Source: Chthonomonas sp.
GTDB lineage: Bacteria; Armatimonadota; Fimbriimonadia; Fimbriimonadales; Fimbriimonadaceae
Length of the DNA: 64,000 nucleotides
Direction of reading: 5' to 3'
NCBI GenBank assembly: GCA_016788425.1
Contig: JAEURQ010000002.1
Coordinates: forward strand, 186,001 to 250,000
Part shown: piece by piece, positions 26,227 to 33,836 of the stretch
How the letters are laid out: each line of letters begins with the position of its first letter
How positions within the stretch are numbered: position 1 is the stretch's first letter
Translations under genes and position numbers: made by a program
Notes under the pieces: generated by a model
Seen by the model: only the letters and a program-made list of their open reading frames with translations
The model's database searches: none
Told to the model about the DNA's origin: nothing

Positions 26227-26844
26227 ATGAATCGAGTAATTTTCACCAGCGCCTTGCTGGCCACCGTTGTTTCGGCTGCATTTGCTGCACCGTACACGGT
26301 CAAGTTCAAGTCCACGAGCGTGGGCCAATCGACGAGCATCAAGTTCTATGGTTCGAGCAAGAACGTGTTTGCCGGCAAGCTCAAGTTTAACAACGTGGCC
26401 AAGGGTAGCGACTTCTTTACCGTTTGCGCCGACCTCGCTGTTCAAATCAGCGGCGGTCAAACGTACAACGTGAACAACCAGTTCGCCTCGGCCAGCCCGC
26501 TTGGCATCGCCAAGGCCGGTCGCATCGTGGCTAAGCACTTCAATTCGGCAAATACCAACGAAAAGGCAGCTGCGCTGCAACTCGCCGTTTGGGAAGCCAT
26601 CTACGACACGGGATCGAGCCCCTCGTTCTCGAGCGGTAACTTCAAGGCAACCGTCAGCACCTCGGTGAAGAACCAAGCCTACTCGTACTACAGCGCGATC
26701 TCGACGCCCGGCGAAGCCCTTTATCTGAAGGCAACTCCGACGAACTCGGGTCAATCGCAACTCACCGTTGTTCCGGAACCGGCTGCTTTGGCCGCTCTGG
26801 TGATCGGCGCAGGCATGATTGTCCTTCGCCGCAAGAAGGCCTAA
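26227..26844 (+). CDS. PEP-CTERM protein with a predicted Cys-Gln thioester domain
   Basis: 205 residues. A signal peptide (about 1-21) is followed by a beta-rich domain containing FFTVCADL (Cys67) and AALQLAVWEAIYD (Gln118), the two motifs that flank an internal thioester bond in TED adhesin domains. It ends with VPEPAALAALVIG and RRKKA, a PEP-CTERM sorting tail. The thioester is inferred from motif pattern only. A TATACT box (26182-26187) lies about 40 nt upstream and AGAGG sits just before the ATG. Confidence 0.88.
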   Translation: MNRVIFTSALLATVVSAAFAAPYTVKFKSTSVGQSTSIKFYGSSKNVFAGKLKFNNVAKGSDFFTVCADLAVQISGGQTYNVNNQFASASPLGIAKAGRIVAKHFNSANTNEKAAALQLAVWEAIYDTGSSPSFSSGNFKATVSTSVKNQAYSYYSAISTPGEALYLKATPTNSGQSQLTVVPEPAALAALVIGAGMIVLRRKKA

Positions 26845-26863
26845 GCACCTTCAACTCATCCTC

Positions 26864-26899
26864 AAAAGAGTGTCGCTTTGGCGGCACTCTTTTGTTTTC
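26864..26899 (+). terminator. Rho-independent terminator
   Basis: A 13 bp stem AAAAGAGTGTCGC / GCGGCACTCTTTT (one T-G pair) with loop TTTG and a T-rich tail. Its tail overlaps the -35 region of the next gene. Confidence 0.85.
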
Positions 26900-26925
26900 G
26901 TTAACATTTGGTGTACTATGCGAAC

Positions 26926-27765
26926 ATGAGGGCTAGGGCTTTTACACTCATCGAACTTCTTGTCGTAATCGCGATCATCGCGATTCTTGCGGCGATTTTG
27001 TTCCCCGTCTTTACTCAGGCAAAGGAATCCGCCAAGCGCACCCAGTGCCTCAGCAACATGAAGCAGATCGGGTTGGCGACGATGATGTATGCCGACCAGA
27101 ACGACGACAACTATCCGGCCTGGGCCACGCTGCAAAACCCGGTGAATGGCGGCACCACCAACTTCGTCAGTCCGGACATCCAGGTGATGCCGTTCATCAA
27201 AAACGAGCAGATTTGGACGTGCCCGACCGACCACAAAAAGCGGATGCCCGCTTCCTCGGTGATCTTCCAAGACGGGAAGTATCGCACCAAGGCCATCCCT
27301 CGCAGCTACCAGTACGTGGGGAACATCTACACCCGCGAGTTTGGCGCCTCGGGCATTGACCAAAACACGGGGATTACGACTTGGCTCGGCCCGGGTGCTT
27401 GGACTTACAAGGGCCGCGCGACGACCGAACTGGAATCCAGTGCCGACTCCGTCGCGTGGGTGGAAATCTGGCCGATCGACGTGAACGACCCGTACGTGGG
27501 CGGCATCTGGGGCTCGGGATTCATCGACTGCGATACGTTTAAGCTTGCTGGTCGGACGTATCCTTCGAGTGCACCCAGCGATCAGGCTCCCACCGCGAAC
27601 TGCACGACGGCTTACACCCGCAAGCACACGCCGGGTCACGCTAATAAGATGGCGAACTACATCTTCGCCGACGGCCACGCCGGCGCGAAGACGTGGGGAT
27701 TCATTCGTCGGAACGACTTCTACGTCTTTAAGGCGGCGAAGCCGACGACAACCGTCAGCCCGTAA
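26926..27765 (+). CDS. Type II secretion pseudopilin-like protein (prepilin N-terminal methylation motif)
   Basis: 279 residues. It begins [19 protein letters not shown], a class III prepilin leader with Phe+1 and Glu+5 and the membrane-spanning helix. It continues [20 protein letters not shown] and ends with YIFADGHAG, the DGH motif of the large pseudopilin-like families in Planctomycetes and Armatimonadota. The leader peptidase should cut before the Phe. The ATG is preceded by TACTAT (26914-26919) and 6 nt, the leaderless pattern. Role unknown; envelope or pseudopilus. Confidence 0.92.
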   Translation: MRARAFTLIELLVVIAIIAILAAILFPVFTQAKESAKRTQCLSNMKQIGLATMMYADQNDDNYPAWATLQNPVNGGTTNFVSPDIQVMPFIKNEQIWTCPTDHKKRMPASSVIFQDGKYRTKAIPRSYQYVGNIYTREFGASGIDQNTGITTWLGPGAWTYKGRATTELESSADSVAWVEIWPIDVNDPYVGGIWGSGFIDCDTFKLAGRTYPSSAPSDQAPTANCTTAYTRKHTPGHANKMANYIFADGHAGAKTWGFIRRNDFYVFKAAKPTTTVSP

Positions 27766-27790
27766 GGTGATCGCCTGGTCTACCTAGTAA

Positions 27791-27829
27791 TGAGGCTTGC
27801 CCGGGTTTCGGGCAAGCCTCAATCAGTTT
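27791..27829 (+). terminator. Terminator-like hairpin
   Basis: A perfect 13 bp stem TGAGGCTTGCCCG / CGGGCAAGCCTCA with loop GGTTT, followed by ATCAGTTTT. The U-tract is weak, so termination is probable but not certain. Confidence 0.7.
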
Positions 27830-27892
27830 TGCGGACCAGCGTGTGGCTCAATGCCTTGAAAGAATAGTCTCGGACCGGAATTCAAACGGATG

Positions 27893-28123
27893 TTATCGGA
27901 GACTTGGCAGATCCTCGCCTTCTTCGCTTGGAAAAGCGGCTTTCGTTTGTGCGCGAAGCTCTTCAAGGGACACCGGGCGCCGAACCAGGTCTTTCGGGTT
28001 CCGGCCCGGCTGACGCGTGAATGCGCCGACGAAGTTGCTCCACCAGGTGAGGACCGTGCCTACAAAAAACATCAAACTGTTAGACGGTTTTGGTGCCTTT
28101 GAGTTCTGGCGAGGAGCATCCAT
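27893..28123 (-). CDS. Possible small membrane protein (76 aa)
   Basis: A small ORF with one hydrophobic helix (SLMFFVGTVLTWWSNFVGAF) and a charged tail ending SEEGEDLPSLR. No homologue recognised. The ATG at 28123 is chosen; the frame is open to an ATG at 28186. It lies in a lower-GC islet next to the HExxH gene. Confidence 0.4.
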   Translation of the reverse strand: MDAPRQNSKAPKPSNSLMFFVGTVLTWWSNFVGAFTRQPGRNPKDLVRRPVSLEELRAQTKAAFPSEEGEDLPSLR

Positions 28124-28268
28124 TAAGTAGGATTGTTGGCTCCGCTCGCTTGCATTCGCAGGTTCAGGCTCCAAAATGGCAGGCATTTACGGAGTATGGC
28201 ACCGAGGAGTTTCCGTTTGTCAAGTACTCCTGCCAGGTATAGTTGGACGACGAAAATGGAGGGGTCAT

Positions 28269-29123
28269 ATGTCGGTTGAATGGTGGGGTGCTCCACCTGC
28301 TTCATTCCGATCCGAGTTTGAGCTCGCCATGCAAATGGTGCAGGCTTGTCACAGCCTCCCGCCACCCACAATCCATCGTTGCTTCAAGCATCTAAGCCAG
28401 TTCGATTCTCAGGAATACTTGGTTCGTGTCCGCGAGTTGGTCGCGGGTCCCGGATCGAGCGAAGTTGGGGAGTTTGAGCCGAGCTTGCGGGCGCCCTGGT
28501 GGAGAAAGGCAGATTCCTCGGGGGCGACGATTCGTATCGTACCGCCAGCCGTGGCCACCCACAAGGACTCGGTGATCCCAACTCTCCTTCATGAGATTGG
28601 CCACGTCGTTGATCGCGAGGTCGTTGGCCGCGGGAAACTACTTTCGTCCCGCAGTCAGCTGTTTTCTCCTCCGGCCAAGATCATCAAGCTCATCTGCCGA
28701 GAGATTAGGACAAGCAACGAGTTCCAACTTTGGCAGGGTCACCTCCGTGAAGTCGCCCTATTCGTAGATGCCTGGGCCGATCCATCGATTCAGGATGAAT
28801 TGACGGAAGCAGATCGAAGGGAGGCGTCTCGCCTTAAACGGAAACTAAAGGTTGCTGAGCGCTACTGCTCCATTCCAGAGTGGTTTGCGAACGAATATGC
28901 CCGACATGTCATTGAGCAGGCGTTTGCCCTGGACATCATCTCAACTGCGGACCGCACAAGATTCATGAACTCCTTTGAGTACGAGGAGGACAAAATCTGG
29001 GAGCATCACTTCCGAGGAAGTCATGCGCAATCGAGGGCATCCGTGCTCGTGAGGAGTACAAATGGCGAGACAAGGCTCACGAGATACTTTTCGTCCCTCT
29101 TCAAAAACATGGAGCTTGCCTAG
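28269..29123 (+). CDS. HExxH zinc metallopeptidase-like protein of unknown family
   Basis: 284 residues without signal peptide. LLHEIGHVVDREV gives the zinc motif His108-Glu109-x2-His112, and PEWFANEYARHVIE (Glu205/Glu210) is a good candidate for the third ligand, as in gluzincins and ImmA-like peptidases. The start has a strong GGAGGGG ribosome-binding site. Base composition is lower in GC than that of the neighbours and the codon choice is less biased, which suggests an acquired gene. No partner regulator is visible. Confidence 0.7.
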   Translation: MSVEWWGAPPASFRSEFELAMQMVQACHSLPPPTIHRCFKHLSQFDSQEYLVRVRELVAGPGSSEVGEFEPSLRAPWWRKADSSGATIRIVPPAVATHKDSVIPTLLHEIGHVVDREVVGRGKLLSSRSQLFSPPAKIIKLICREIRTSNEFQLWQGHLREVALFVDAWADPSIQDELTEADRREASRLKRKLKVAERYCSIPEWFANEYARHVIEQAFALDIISTADRTRFMNSFEYEEDKIWEHHFRGSHAQSRASVLVRSTNGETRLTRYFSSLFKNMELA

Positions 29124-29134
29124 GCTCATTACCC

Positions 29135-29164
29135 TTGCCTTGCACACGGTTCGCCGGGTAAAAT
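29135..29164 (+). promoter_or_regulatory. Promoter of tuf
   Basis: TTGCCT (29135-29140), an 18 nt spacer, TAAAAT (29159-29164); an untranslated leader of about 90 nt precedes the tuf ATG. Confidence 0.65.
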
Positions 29165-29263
29165 ACCTTCAGTCGTTGATTCGGTGTATTGAAGCTGGAG
29201 GCAGAGCGCGAGCAAAGCCGCTTTATTCGATCACGATCTAATCTCTTCAATCAAGGAAAATTT

Positions 29264-30487
29264 ATGGCAAGAGCTAAATTTGAACGAACAAAGCCGCACG
29301 TCAACATCGGCACCATTGGCCACGTTGACCACGGGAAGACCACCCTCACCGCCGCTATCACCGGCGTTCTCCAAACCAAGGGCCTCGCAAAGGCGCGCAA
29401 GTACGATGAAATCGACAGCGCTCCCGAAGAAAAGGCACGCGGTATCACCATCAACATTTCGCACCAAGAGTACGAAACCGACACTCGGCACTACGCTCAC
29501 GTAGACTGCCCTGGTCACGCTGACTTTATCAAGAACATGATCACCGGTGCCGCCCAAATGGACGGCGCGATCCTGGTTGTTGCCGGTACCGACGGTCCGA
29601 TGCAACAAACGCGAGAGCACATCCTCTTGGCCCGCCAAGTTGGTGTTCCGTACATCGTGGTCTACATCAACAAGTGCGACCAAGTCGACGACGACGAACT
29701 GATCGAACTGGTCGAAATGGAAGTCCGCGAGCTGCTCAGCAAGTACGGCTTCGATGGCGACAACACCCCGATCATCAAGGGTTCGGCCCGCAAGGCTCTG
29801 GACCAAGTTGAAGCTGGCACCGTGGACTACAACGACAAGTACGTCAAGTCGATCACCGACCTGATGGACGCCGTTGATAGCTACATCCCGACGCCGGAGC
29901 GCGACATGGACAAGAGCTTCCTGATGGCCGTTGAAGACGTCTTCACGATCACGGGTCGCGGTACGGTTGCCACCGGTCGTGTCGAGCGCGGTACGCTGAA
30001 CGTCAACACCGAAGTCGAAATCGTGGGCATCACCGATACCCGCAAGACGACCTGTACGGGCGTTGAAATGTTCCGCAAGCTGCTCGACAGCTGCCAAGCG
30101 GGCGACAACGTGGGTCTGCTCCTTCGCGGTGTGGATCGCAAGGACATTGAGCGCGGCATGGTTATCTGCAAGCCGGGTTCGATCAAGCCGCACACCAACT
30201 TCGACGCCCAGGTCTATGTCCTGTCGAAGGAAGAAGGCGGACGACACACCCCGTTTGTGGCCGGTTACCGACCGCAGTTCTACTTCCGCACGACCGACGT
30301 CACCGGTACCATCGATGGCATCAAGGGTTCGGACGGATCGAAGGCTGAAATGTGTATGCCGGGCGACAACGTCATCATGACCATCAACCTGATCGCTCCG
30401 ATCGCCATGGAAGATGGTTCGAAGTTCGCCATCCGCGAAGGTGGTCGAACGGTTGGCGCAGGCTCGATCTCCAAGATCCACGCCTAA
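29264..30487 (+). CDS. tuf: Elongation factor Tu
   Basis: 407 residues. G1 GHVDHGKT near residue 19, the effector region [22 protein letters not shown] and NKCD are intact, followed by domains II and III. It delivers aminoacyl-tRNA to the ribosome. The ATG is preceded by AAGGAAAATTT. It is monocistronic here: its own promoter, and a terminator follows. It is separated from rpsL-rpsG-fusA by unrelated genes, unlike the common str operon. The G-domain motif NKCDQVDD replaces NKxD-M, as in other bacteria with Cys. Confidence 0.98.
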   Translation: MARAKFERTKPHVNIGTIGHVDHGKTTLTAAITGVLQTKGLAKARKYDEIDSAPEEKARGITINISHQEYETDTRHYAHVDCPGHADFIKNMITGAAQMDGAILVVAGTDGPMQQTREHILLARQVGVPYIVVYINKCDQVDDDELIELVEMEVRELLSKYGFDGDNTPIIKGSARKALDQVEAGTVDYNDKYVKSITDLMDAVDSYIPTPERDMDKSFLMAVEDVFTITGRGTVATGRVERGTLNVNTEVEIVGITDTRKTTCTGVEMFRKLLDSCQAGDNVGLLLRGVDRKDIERGMVICKPGSIKPHTNFDAQVYVLSKEEGGRHTPFVAGYRPQFYFRTTDVTGTIDGIKGSDGSKAEMCMPGDNVIMTINLIAPIAMEDGSKFAIREGGRTVGAGSISKIHA

Positions 30488-30506
30488 GCCGACTCCGGTC
30501 AACGAC

Positions 30507-30536
30507 AAAGCGTCGCCCAACTGGGCGACGCTTTTA
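30507..30536 (+). terminator. Rho-independent terminator after tuf
   Basis: Stem AAAGCGTCGCCC / GGGCGACGCTTT with loop AACT and a short TATTCT tail. Confidence 0.85.
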
Positions 30537-30553
30537 TTCTAAATTCTCCCAGG

Positions 30554-30985
30554 ATGGAAACCAAGATGGAAACTGAACGCCACATGCGCGTGGCGGCCTA
30601 CGCCCTGCTTCTCGATGAGCAGGACCGCATCCTCTTGTGCCACCTCTCCGAAGTCACCGACGCCCCCGGATCGTGGACGCTTCCTGGTGGCGGAATCGAG
30701 TTTGGCGAGCATCCCCGCGACGCCGTCGTGCGCGAAGTCCGCGAAGAAACCGGCTACGAAATTGAGCTGGACGAAGTCATCGGCGTGGATAGCATTGTGT
30801 TCAATGGCTCCGAGCGCCAGGTGCACAGCCTGCGCATCGTCTACACGGCGCGCGTGGTGGGTGGCGCCATGCGGCACGAACTGAACGGCTCCACCGATCG
30901 CTGCGAGTGGTTCTCGCTGCACGCACTCAAGGAATTGCCGCTCGTGCGGCTGGTCAACCTCGCCATCGAAATGGCGACCGCTTAG
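30554..30985 (+). CDS. Nudix hydrolase
   Basis: 143 residues with a complete Nudix box, GGGIEFGEHPRDAVVREV followed by REETGYEIE (the GX5EX7REUXEEXGU pattern) near residues 47-69. It hydrolyses a nucleoside diphosphate linked to another group; the substrate cannot be read from sequence. Two ATGs 15 bp apart (30554 and 30569) could serve; the first is used. Confidence 0.9.
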   Translation: METKMETERHMRVAAYALLLDEQDRILLCHLSEVTDAPGSWTLPGGGIEFGEHPRDAVVREVREETGYEIELDEVIGVDSIVFNGSERQVHSLRIVYTARVVGGAMRHELNGSTDRCEWFSLHALKELPLVRLVNLAIEMATA

Positions 30986-31029
30986 CCCGAAAGTCCCACG
31001 CAGCCCGCAAAAGGCCGTATGCTGTCTTT

Positions 31030-31683
31030 ATGAAGCCAGCAATTGCGCTTGTCGTCGCCTCCGCCATGCTCGCCGGATGCCATTTCCACATCGGCAGCGG
31101 AGAACAGATCACGGGGTCGGGCAAGGTCAAGTCCGAGAAACGCGCCGCCGACGAGTTCACCCGAATCCGGCTCAACATGCCCGCGTCAGTCGAAGTCGAA
31201 GTCGGCAAGACGCAACTCGTCGAAATTTCGGCCGACGATAACATCCTGCCCAAGATCACCTCATCAGTCGGAAGTGGCGAGTTGCGACTGGACCTGAAAA
31301 ACGGCTCCTACACCAACAGCACGATCCGCGTGAGGATTCAGGTGCCGAGCCTGGAGGCCTGCGAGATCAATGGCGCGGGCACCATCAACATCGTAGGGCT
31401 CAAAGGCAGCGAGTTCCGAGCCAAAATCAACGGCTCCGGAGCGGTCACCGCCGCTGGCGCGGTCTCCTCAACGGACTCCAACATCAGCGGGTCGGGCACG
31501 ATTGACCTGCACGGAGTGAAGTCGGACAATGCCGACACCCACATCAACGGTTCGGGGAATATCTTGCTGAACGCCAGCAAGGTGGTGGATGCGAAGATCA
31601 ACGGTTCGGGCAGCGTCGAGGTCGCGGGCGGAGCTCAGATTAACGAGAGCATCAACGGCTCGGGCGTGGTCACGAAGAAGTAA
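31030..31683 (+). CDS. DUF2807 (head-GIN domain) lipoprotein
   Basis: 217 residues: lipoprotein signal with MLAGC (Cys17), then a right-handed beta-helix-like DUF2807 domain with repeated INGSG phrases (NGAGTI, INGSGA, ISGSGT, INGSGN, INGSGS, INGSGV). Function is unknown; such proteins are envelope-associated. The ATG is preceded by TATGCT (31018-31023) and 6 nt (leaderless). The end overlaps the convergent DUF2087 gene by 14 bp. Confidence 0.9.
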   Translation: MKPAIALVVASAMLAGCHFHIGSGEQITGSGKVKSEKRAADEFTRIRLNMPASVEVEVGKTQLVEISADDNILPKITSSVGSGELRLDLKNGSYTNSTIRVRIQVPSLEACEINGAGTINIVGLKGSEFRAKINGSGAVTAAGAVSSTDSNISGSGTIDLHGVKSDNADTHINGSGNILLNASKVVDAKINGSGSVEVAGGAQINESINGSGVVTKK

Positions 31684-31945
31684 CCACCCGATACTCGGTG
31701 CCGAGCGGATCGCGAGCGAGCAATCCAAGGTCGATCATTTCGCGCCGCAACAGCGCGTGGTCGTCAAAAGTGTGCCAACGCTTGATGATCTCGCTCACCG
31801 CTCGCTCGTGGTAAACCTCAGCCGCGTCGAACTTGCCCACGAGCCAATGGAGCGCCGCGATCTGCAGGGCGCGACGATGACGGCTCGGCCATTCTTTCAG
31901 GCGGCCCGCTTCATCAAAGTATCGGTCGAGGGTTGGCGTTTTCAT
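31670..31945 (-). CDS. DUF2087 domain protein
   Basis: 91 residues covering one DUF2087 domain: YFDEAGRLKEWPSRHRR, then KRWHTFDDHALLRREMIDLG and GTEYR. The domain is often fused to winged-helix regulators; here it stands alone, and its function is not known. The ATG at 31945 has TATTTC ending 6 nt upstream. Confidence 0.85.
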   Translation of the reverse strand: MKTPTLDRYFDEAGRLKEWPSRHRRALQIAALHWLVGKFDAAEVYHERAVSEIIKRWHTFDDHALLRREMIDLGLLARDPLGTEYRVVTSS

Positions 31946-31952
31946 GGCTAAG

Positions 31953-31988
31953 AAATAGGAGCGGTCCACCGAAAGATCGGTGGACCGC
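31953..31988 (-). terminator. Terminator-like hairpin after rplJL
   Basis: A perfect 12 bp stem GCGGTCCACCGA / TCGGTGGACCGC with a 4 nt loop; on the minus strand it is followed by TCCTATTTCTT. It lies 24 nt past the rplL stop and next to the -10 box of the DUF2087 gene. Confidence 0.75.
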
Positions 31989-32011
31989 AACCAGTTGTGT
32001 CGGAGTTGAAA

Positions 32012-32401
32012 CTACTTCAGCTCGACCTTGGCGCCGGCTTCGACAAGCGCGGCCTTCATCTTTTCGGCTTCGTCCTTGCCGACGCCTTCCTTGATGGTTT
32101 GCGGAGCGCCGTCTACGAGGTCCTTGGCTTCCTTGAGGCCGAGACCGGTCATTTCGCGGACAACCTTGATGACGTTCAGCTTGCCTGCACCAGCGTCGGT
32201 CAGAACGACATTGAATTCGGTCTTCTCTTCGGCTGCAGCTGCGCCGCCACCGTCGCCACCACCCATCATCATGGGCATGCCCATCATGGGAGCAGCGGCG
32301 GTTACGCCGAACTTGTCTTCGAGAGCGGTCTTCAGTTCGCTCAGTTCCAGGGCGGTCATGCCGCTAATCGTTTCAACGAGTTTTTCAACAGTAGATGCCA
32401 T
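32012..32401 (-). CDS. rplL: 50S ribosomal protein L7/L12
   Basis: 129 residues. It has an N-terminal dimerisation part ([20 protein letters not shown]), a Met/Gly/Ala-rich hinge ([15 protein letters not shown]) and the C-terminal factor-binding domain ([18 protein letters not shown]). It forms the stalk that recruits GTPase factors. The Met/Gly-rich hinge is unusual. It follows rplJ by 59 bp in the classic order. Confidence 0.98.
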   Translation of the reverse strand: MASTVEKLVETISGMTALELSELKTALEDKFGVTAAAPMMGMPMMMGGGDGGGAAAAEEKTEFNVVLTDAGAGKLNVIKVVREMTGLGLKEAKDLVDGAPQTIKEGVGKDEAEKMKAALVEAGAKVELK

Positions 32402-32460
32402 TGTCTTGGTTACTTCTTAATTTGGTTGGTCGTGGCCTTGGGGGCGGGGAGGAGAGAAAC

Positions 32461-32988
32461 TTAGTTGCCTTCGGCGACCTTGTCGGCCACAGCGCCAATC
32501 GTGCGGATGGGCTGAGCGTAAAGGGCCTCGATGACGCCCACAACATTCGTCAGCGGGGCGGCAATCGCTCCGATAACTTGTGCAATCAGGATTTCGCGGC
32601 TTGGGAGCTTGCTGAGCGCTTCGACTTGCTTGGCATCAAAGGTCTTGCCTGCGAACAGGCCTCCCTTGACGGCTAGCTTCTTGCTGCTCGTCACAAAATC
32701 CATGAGGATCTTGCTGCACTCGGCTTCGTTCTCGGTAAAGAACGCTACGGCCGTCGGTCCATTGTGGAATTCATAGGGCAACTGCGCGACGATTTCTTCG
32801 CCGGCCGCAATGCGGAAGAGCGTGTTTTTGATAACGTGAATGTCGCCACCCTTGGCCTTAAGATCGCCACGGAGCTTTTGCATCTCCTTGACGGTCAGAC
32901 CTCGGTAGTCGGCAAACACCATACCAGCGGCACCTTGGTACCACTCACGCGCCTGATCGATTACGGCTGCTTTTTCTGCAGTTGGCAT
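32461..32988 (-). CDS. rplJ: 50S ribosomal protein L10
   Basis: 175 residues; begins MPTAEKAAVIDQAREWYQG, with FADYRGLTVKEMQKLR and VIKNTLFRIA, and ends in the L12-binding helix. It anchors L7/L12 dimers on 23S rRNA and in many bacteria represses its own operon. No Shine-Dalgarno sequence is evident; an intrinsic terminator hairpin lies immediately upstream (see the leader). Confidence 0.97.
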   Translation of the reverse strand: MPTAEKAAVIDQAREWYQGAAGMVFADYRGLTVKEMQKLRGDLKAKGGDIHVIKNTLFRIAAGEEIVAQLPYEFHNGPTAVAFFTENEAECSKILMDFVTSSKKLAVKGGLFAGKTFDAKQVEALSKLPSREILIAQVIGAIAAPLTNVVGVIEALYAQPIRTIGAVADKVAEGN

Positions 32989-33126
32989 AGTTTTGTCAAT
33001 GAAAAAGCCTCTGGACGGGTAGAGTCCAGAGGCTTGGTGGCGAGCGATCGCCGAAACCTTCTAACTTTTCCCCCTCGGCAGGAAATTAAGGGCGAACCCT
33101 CCTGCTGTCTTCAGAGCTTTTCGACT
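32989..33126 (-). promoter_or_regulatory. L10-type leader with attenuator hairpin upstream of rplJ
   Basis: About 130 nt of untranslated leader in the mRNA sense. It ends in a perfect 12 bp stem AAGCCTCTGGAC / GTCCAGAGGCTT (33005-33035) followed by TTTTT, only 14 nt before the rplJ ATG. This has the form of the ribosomal-protein L10 leader, where L10(L12)4 binding could favour termination. L10 binding is inferred from position and family knowledge. Confidence 0.7.
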
Positions 33127-33156
33127 ATTGTACCGCTTGGAGCGGGGCAGGCGCAA
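33127..33156 (-). promoter_or_regulatory. Promoter of rplJ-rplL
   Basis: In minus-strand sense: TTGCGC (33151-33156), an 18 nt spacer and TACAAT (33127-33132). Confidence 0.7.
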
Positions 33157-33166
33157 GGGGGGCGGT

Positions 33167-33538
33167 TTAGCTGGTCCAGTCTTGAAGCAACTTGAGCAGC
33201 TCGTCAAAGTTGAATCTCCCGTCTTCAAGCAGTTGAATCATGAGGCCGTGGGCTTCGCGACTCCGCACGCGAATGGCCGTCCCGTTCATGCGCAAGAACA
33301 CGTCGGTGGTGGCGAGGGCGACACGCTTGTTTCCGTCAACAAACGGATGGTACTGCCAGAGGCTTTCCCACAGCGCAGCTGCTTCTTCGAGGAGGCCAGG
33401 GTAGTAGCCCGATTGCGGGCGCGCCAAGGCCGCTTGGATCAGTCCCTTGTCACGGATGCCCGTCGAGCCACCCTGCCGCTCAATGAGGAAGTCGTGCAAC
33501 GCCAACACCTCGTCGAGGGTTGGGTACAGAAACCTCAT
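33167..33538 (-). CDS. doc: Doc-type Fic-domain toxin
   Basis: 123 residues, the length of Doc (death on curing). The Fic signature HPFVDGNKR is at residues 64-72, with the catalytic His and the Gly-Asn-Lys-Arg phosphate loop intact. Doc toxins phosphorylate or otherwise modify EF-Tu. It overlaps the upstream antitoxin gene by 4 bp (ATGA). Toxin identity is from family knowledge. Confidence 0.9.
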   Translation of the reverse strand: MRFLYPTLDEVLALHDFLIERQGGSTGIRDKGLIQAALARPQSGYYPGLLEEAAALWESLWQYHPFVDGNKRVALATTDVFLRMNGTAIRVRSREAHGLMIQLLEDGRFNFDELLKLLQDWTS

Positions 33539-33783
33539 TGAGCCAGCAGTTTGTAGAGCTCTTCGTTATCGCGGTAGCTGTCCTCAAAGTGTCGCAGCAC
33601 AAATGGACGAACGCCCACGCCGCTCTCTTTGACAAGGTAGTCGGCAAGGGCCTCTTCAACCACCATCTGGAGTTGCTTGCCCTCGGAGGCGGCGTACTCG
33701 CGCGTCCTGGCGAGGAGCTCTTCGCTGACCTGCGTCGCAAATTTTTGTCGCTTTATCTTCCCCATGAATCCTTCGACGCTCAC
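33535..33783 (-). CDS. Antitoxin of the Doc module, ribbon-helix-helix-like
   Basis: 82 residues. The N-terminal part KRQKFATQVSEELLARTREY followed by EGKQLQMVVEEALADYL looks like a ribbon-helix-helix DNA-binding domain. The C-terminal third (RHFEDSYRDNEELYKLLAQ) is probably the toxin-wrapping helix. This differs from the usual Phd antitoxin. The GTG start at 33783 has TTTATT ending 5 nt upstream; an ATG at 33765 with AAGGA upstream is an alternative. Confidence 0.8.
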   Translation of the reverse strand: MSVEGFMGKIKRQKFATQVSEELLARTREYAASEGKQLQMVVEEALADYLVKESGVGVRPFVLRHFEDSYRDNEELYKLLAQ

Positions 33784-33793
33784 TGCCCAATAA

Positions 33794-33809
33794 ATGTTTC
33801 ATGAAACAT
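33794..33809. promoter_or_regulatory. Palindromic operator of the toxin-antitoxin operon
   Basis: A perfect 16 bp inverted repeat, ATGTTTCA/TGAAACAT, directly upstream of the predicted -10 box of the antitoxin gene. This is the expected place for autorepression by a dimeric RHH antitoxin. Confidence 0.7.
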
Positions 33810-33836
33810 CATGATATTTCTTGATGGTTCCACATT

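Noticed and set aside
29124-29263. A possible tRNA cluster before tuf, as in some bacteria
   Set aside because: No cloverleaf or TTCGA-type T-arm is present; the stretch only holds a promoter and leader.
29231-30520. A 429-codon open frame on the minus strand opposite tuf
   Set aside because: Shadow of the highly biased tuf codons; low-complexity Val/Asp/Arg composition and no domain.
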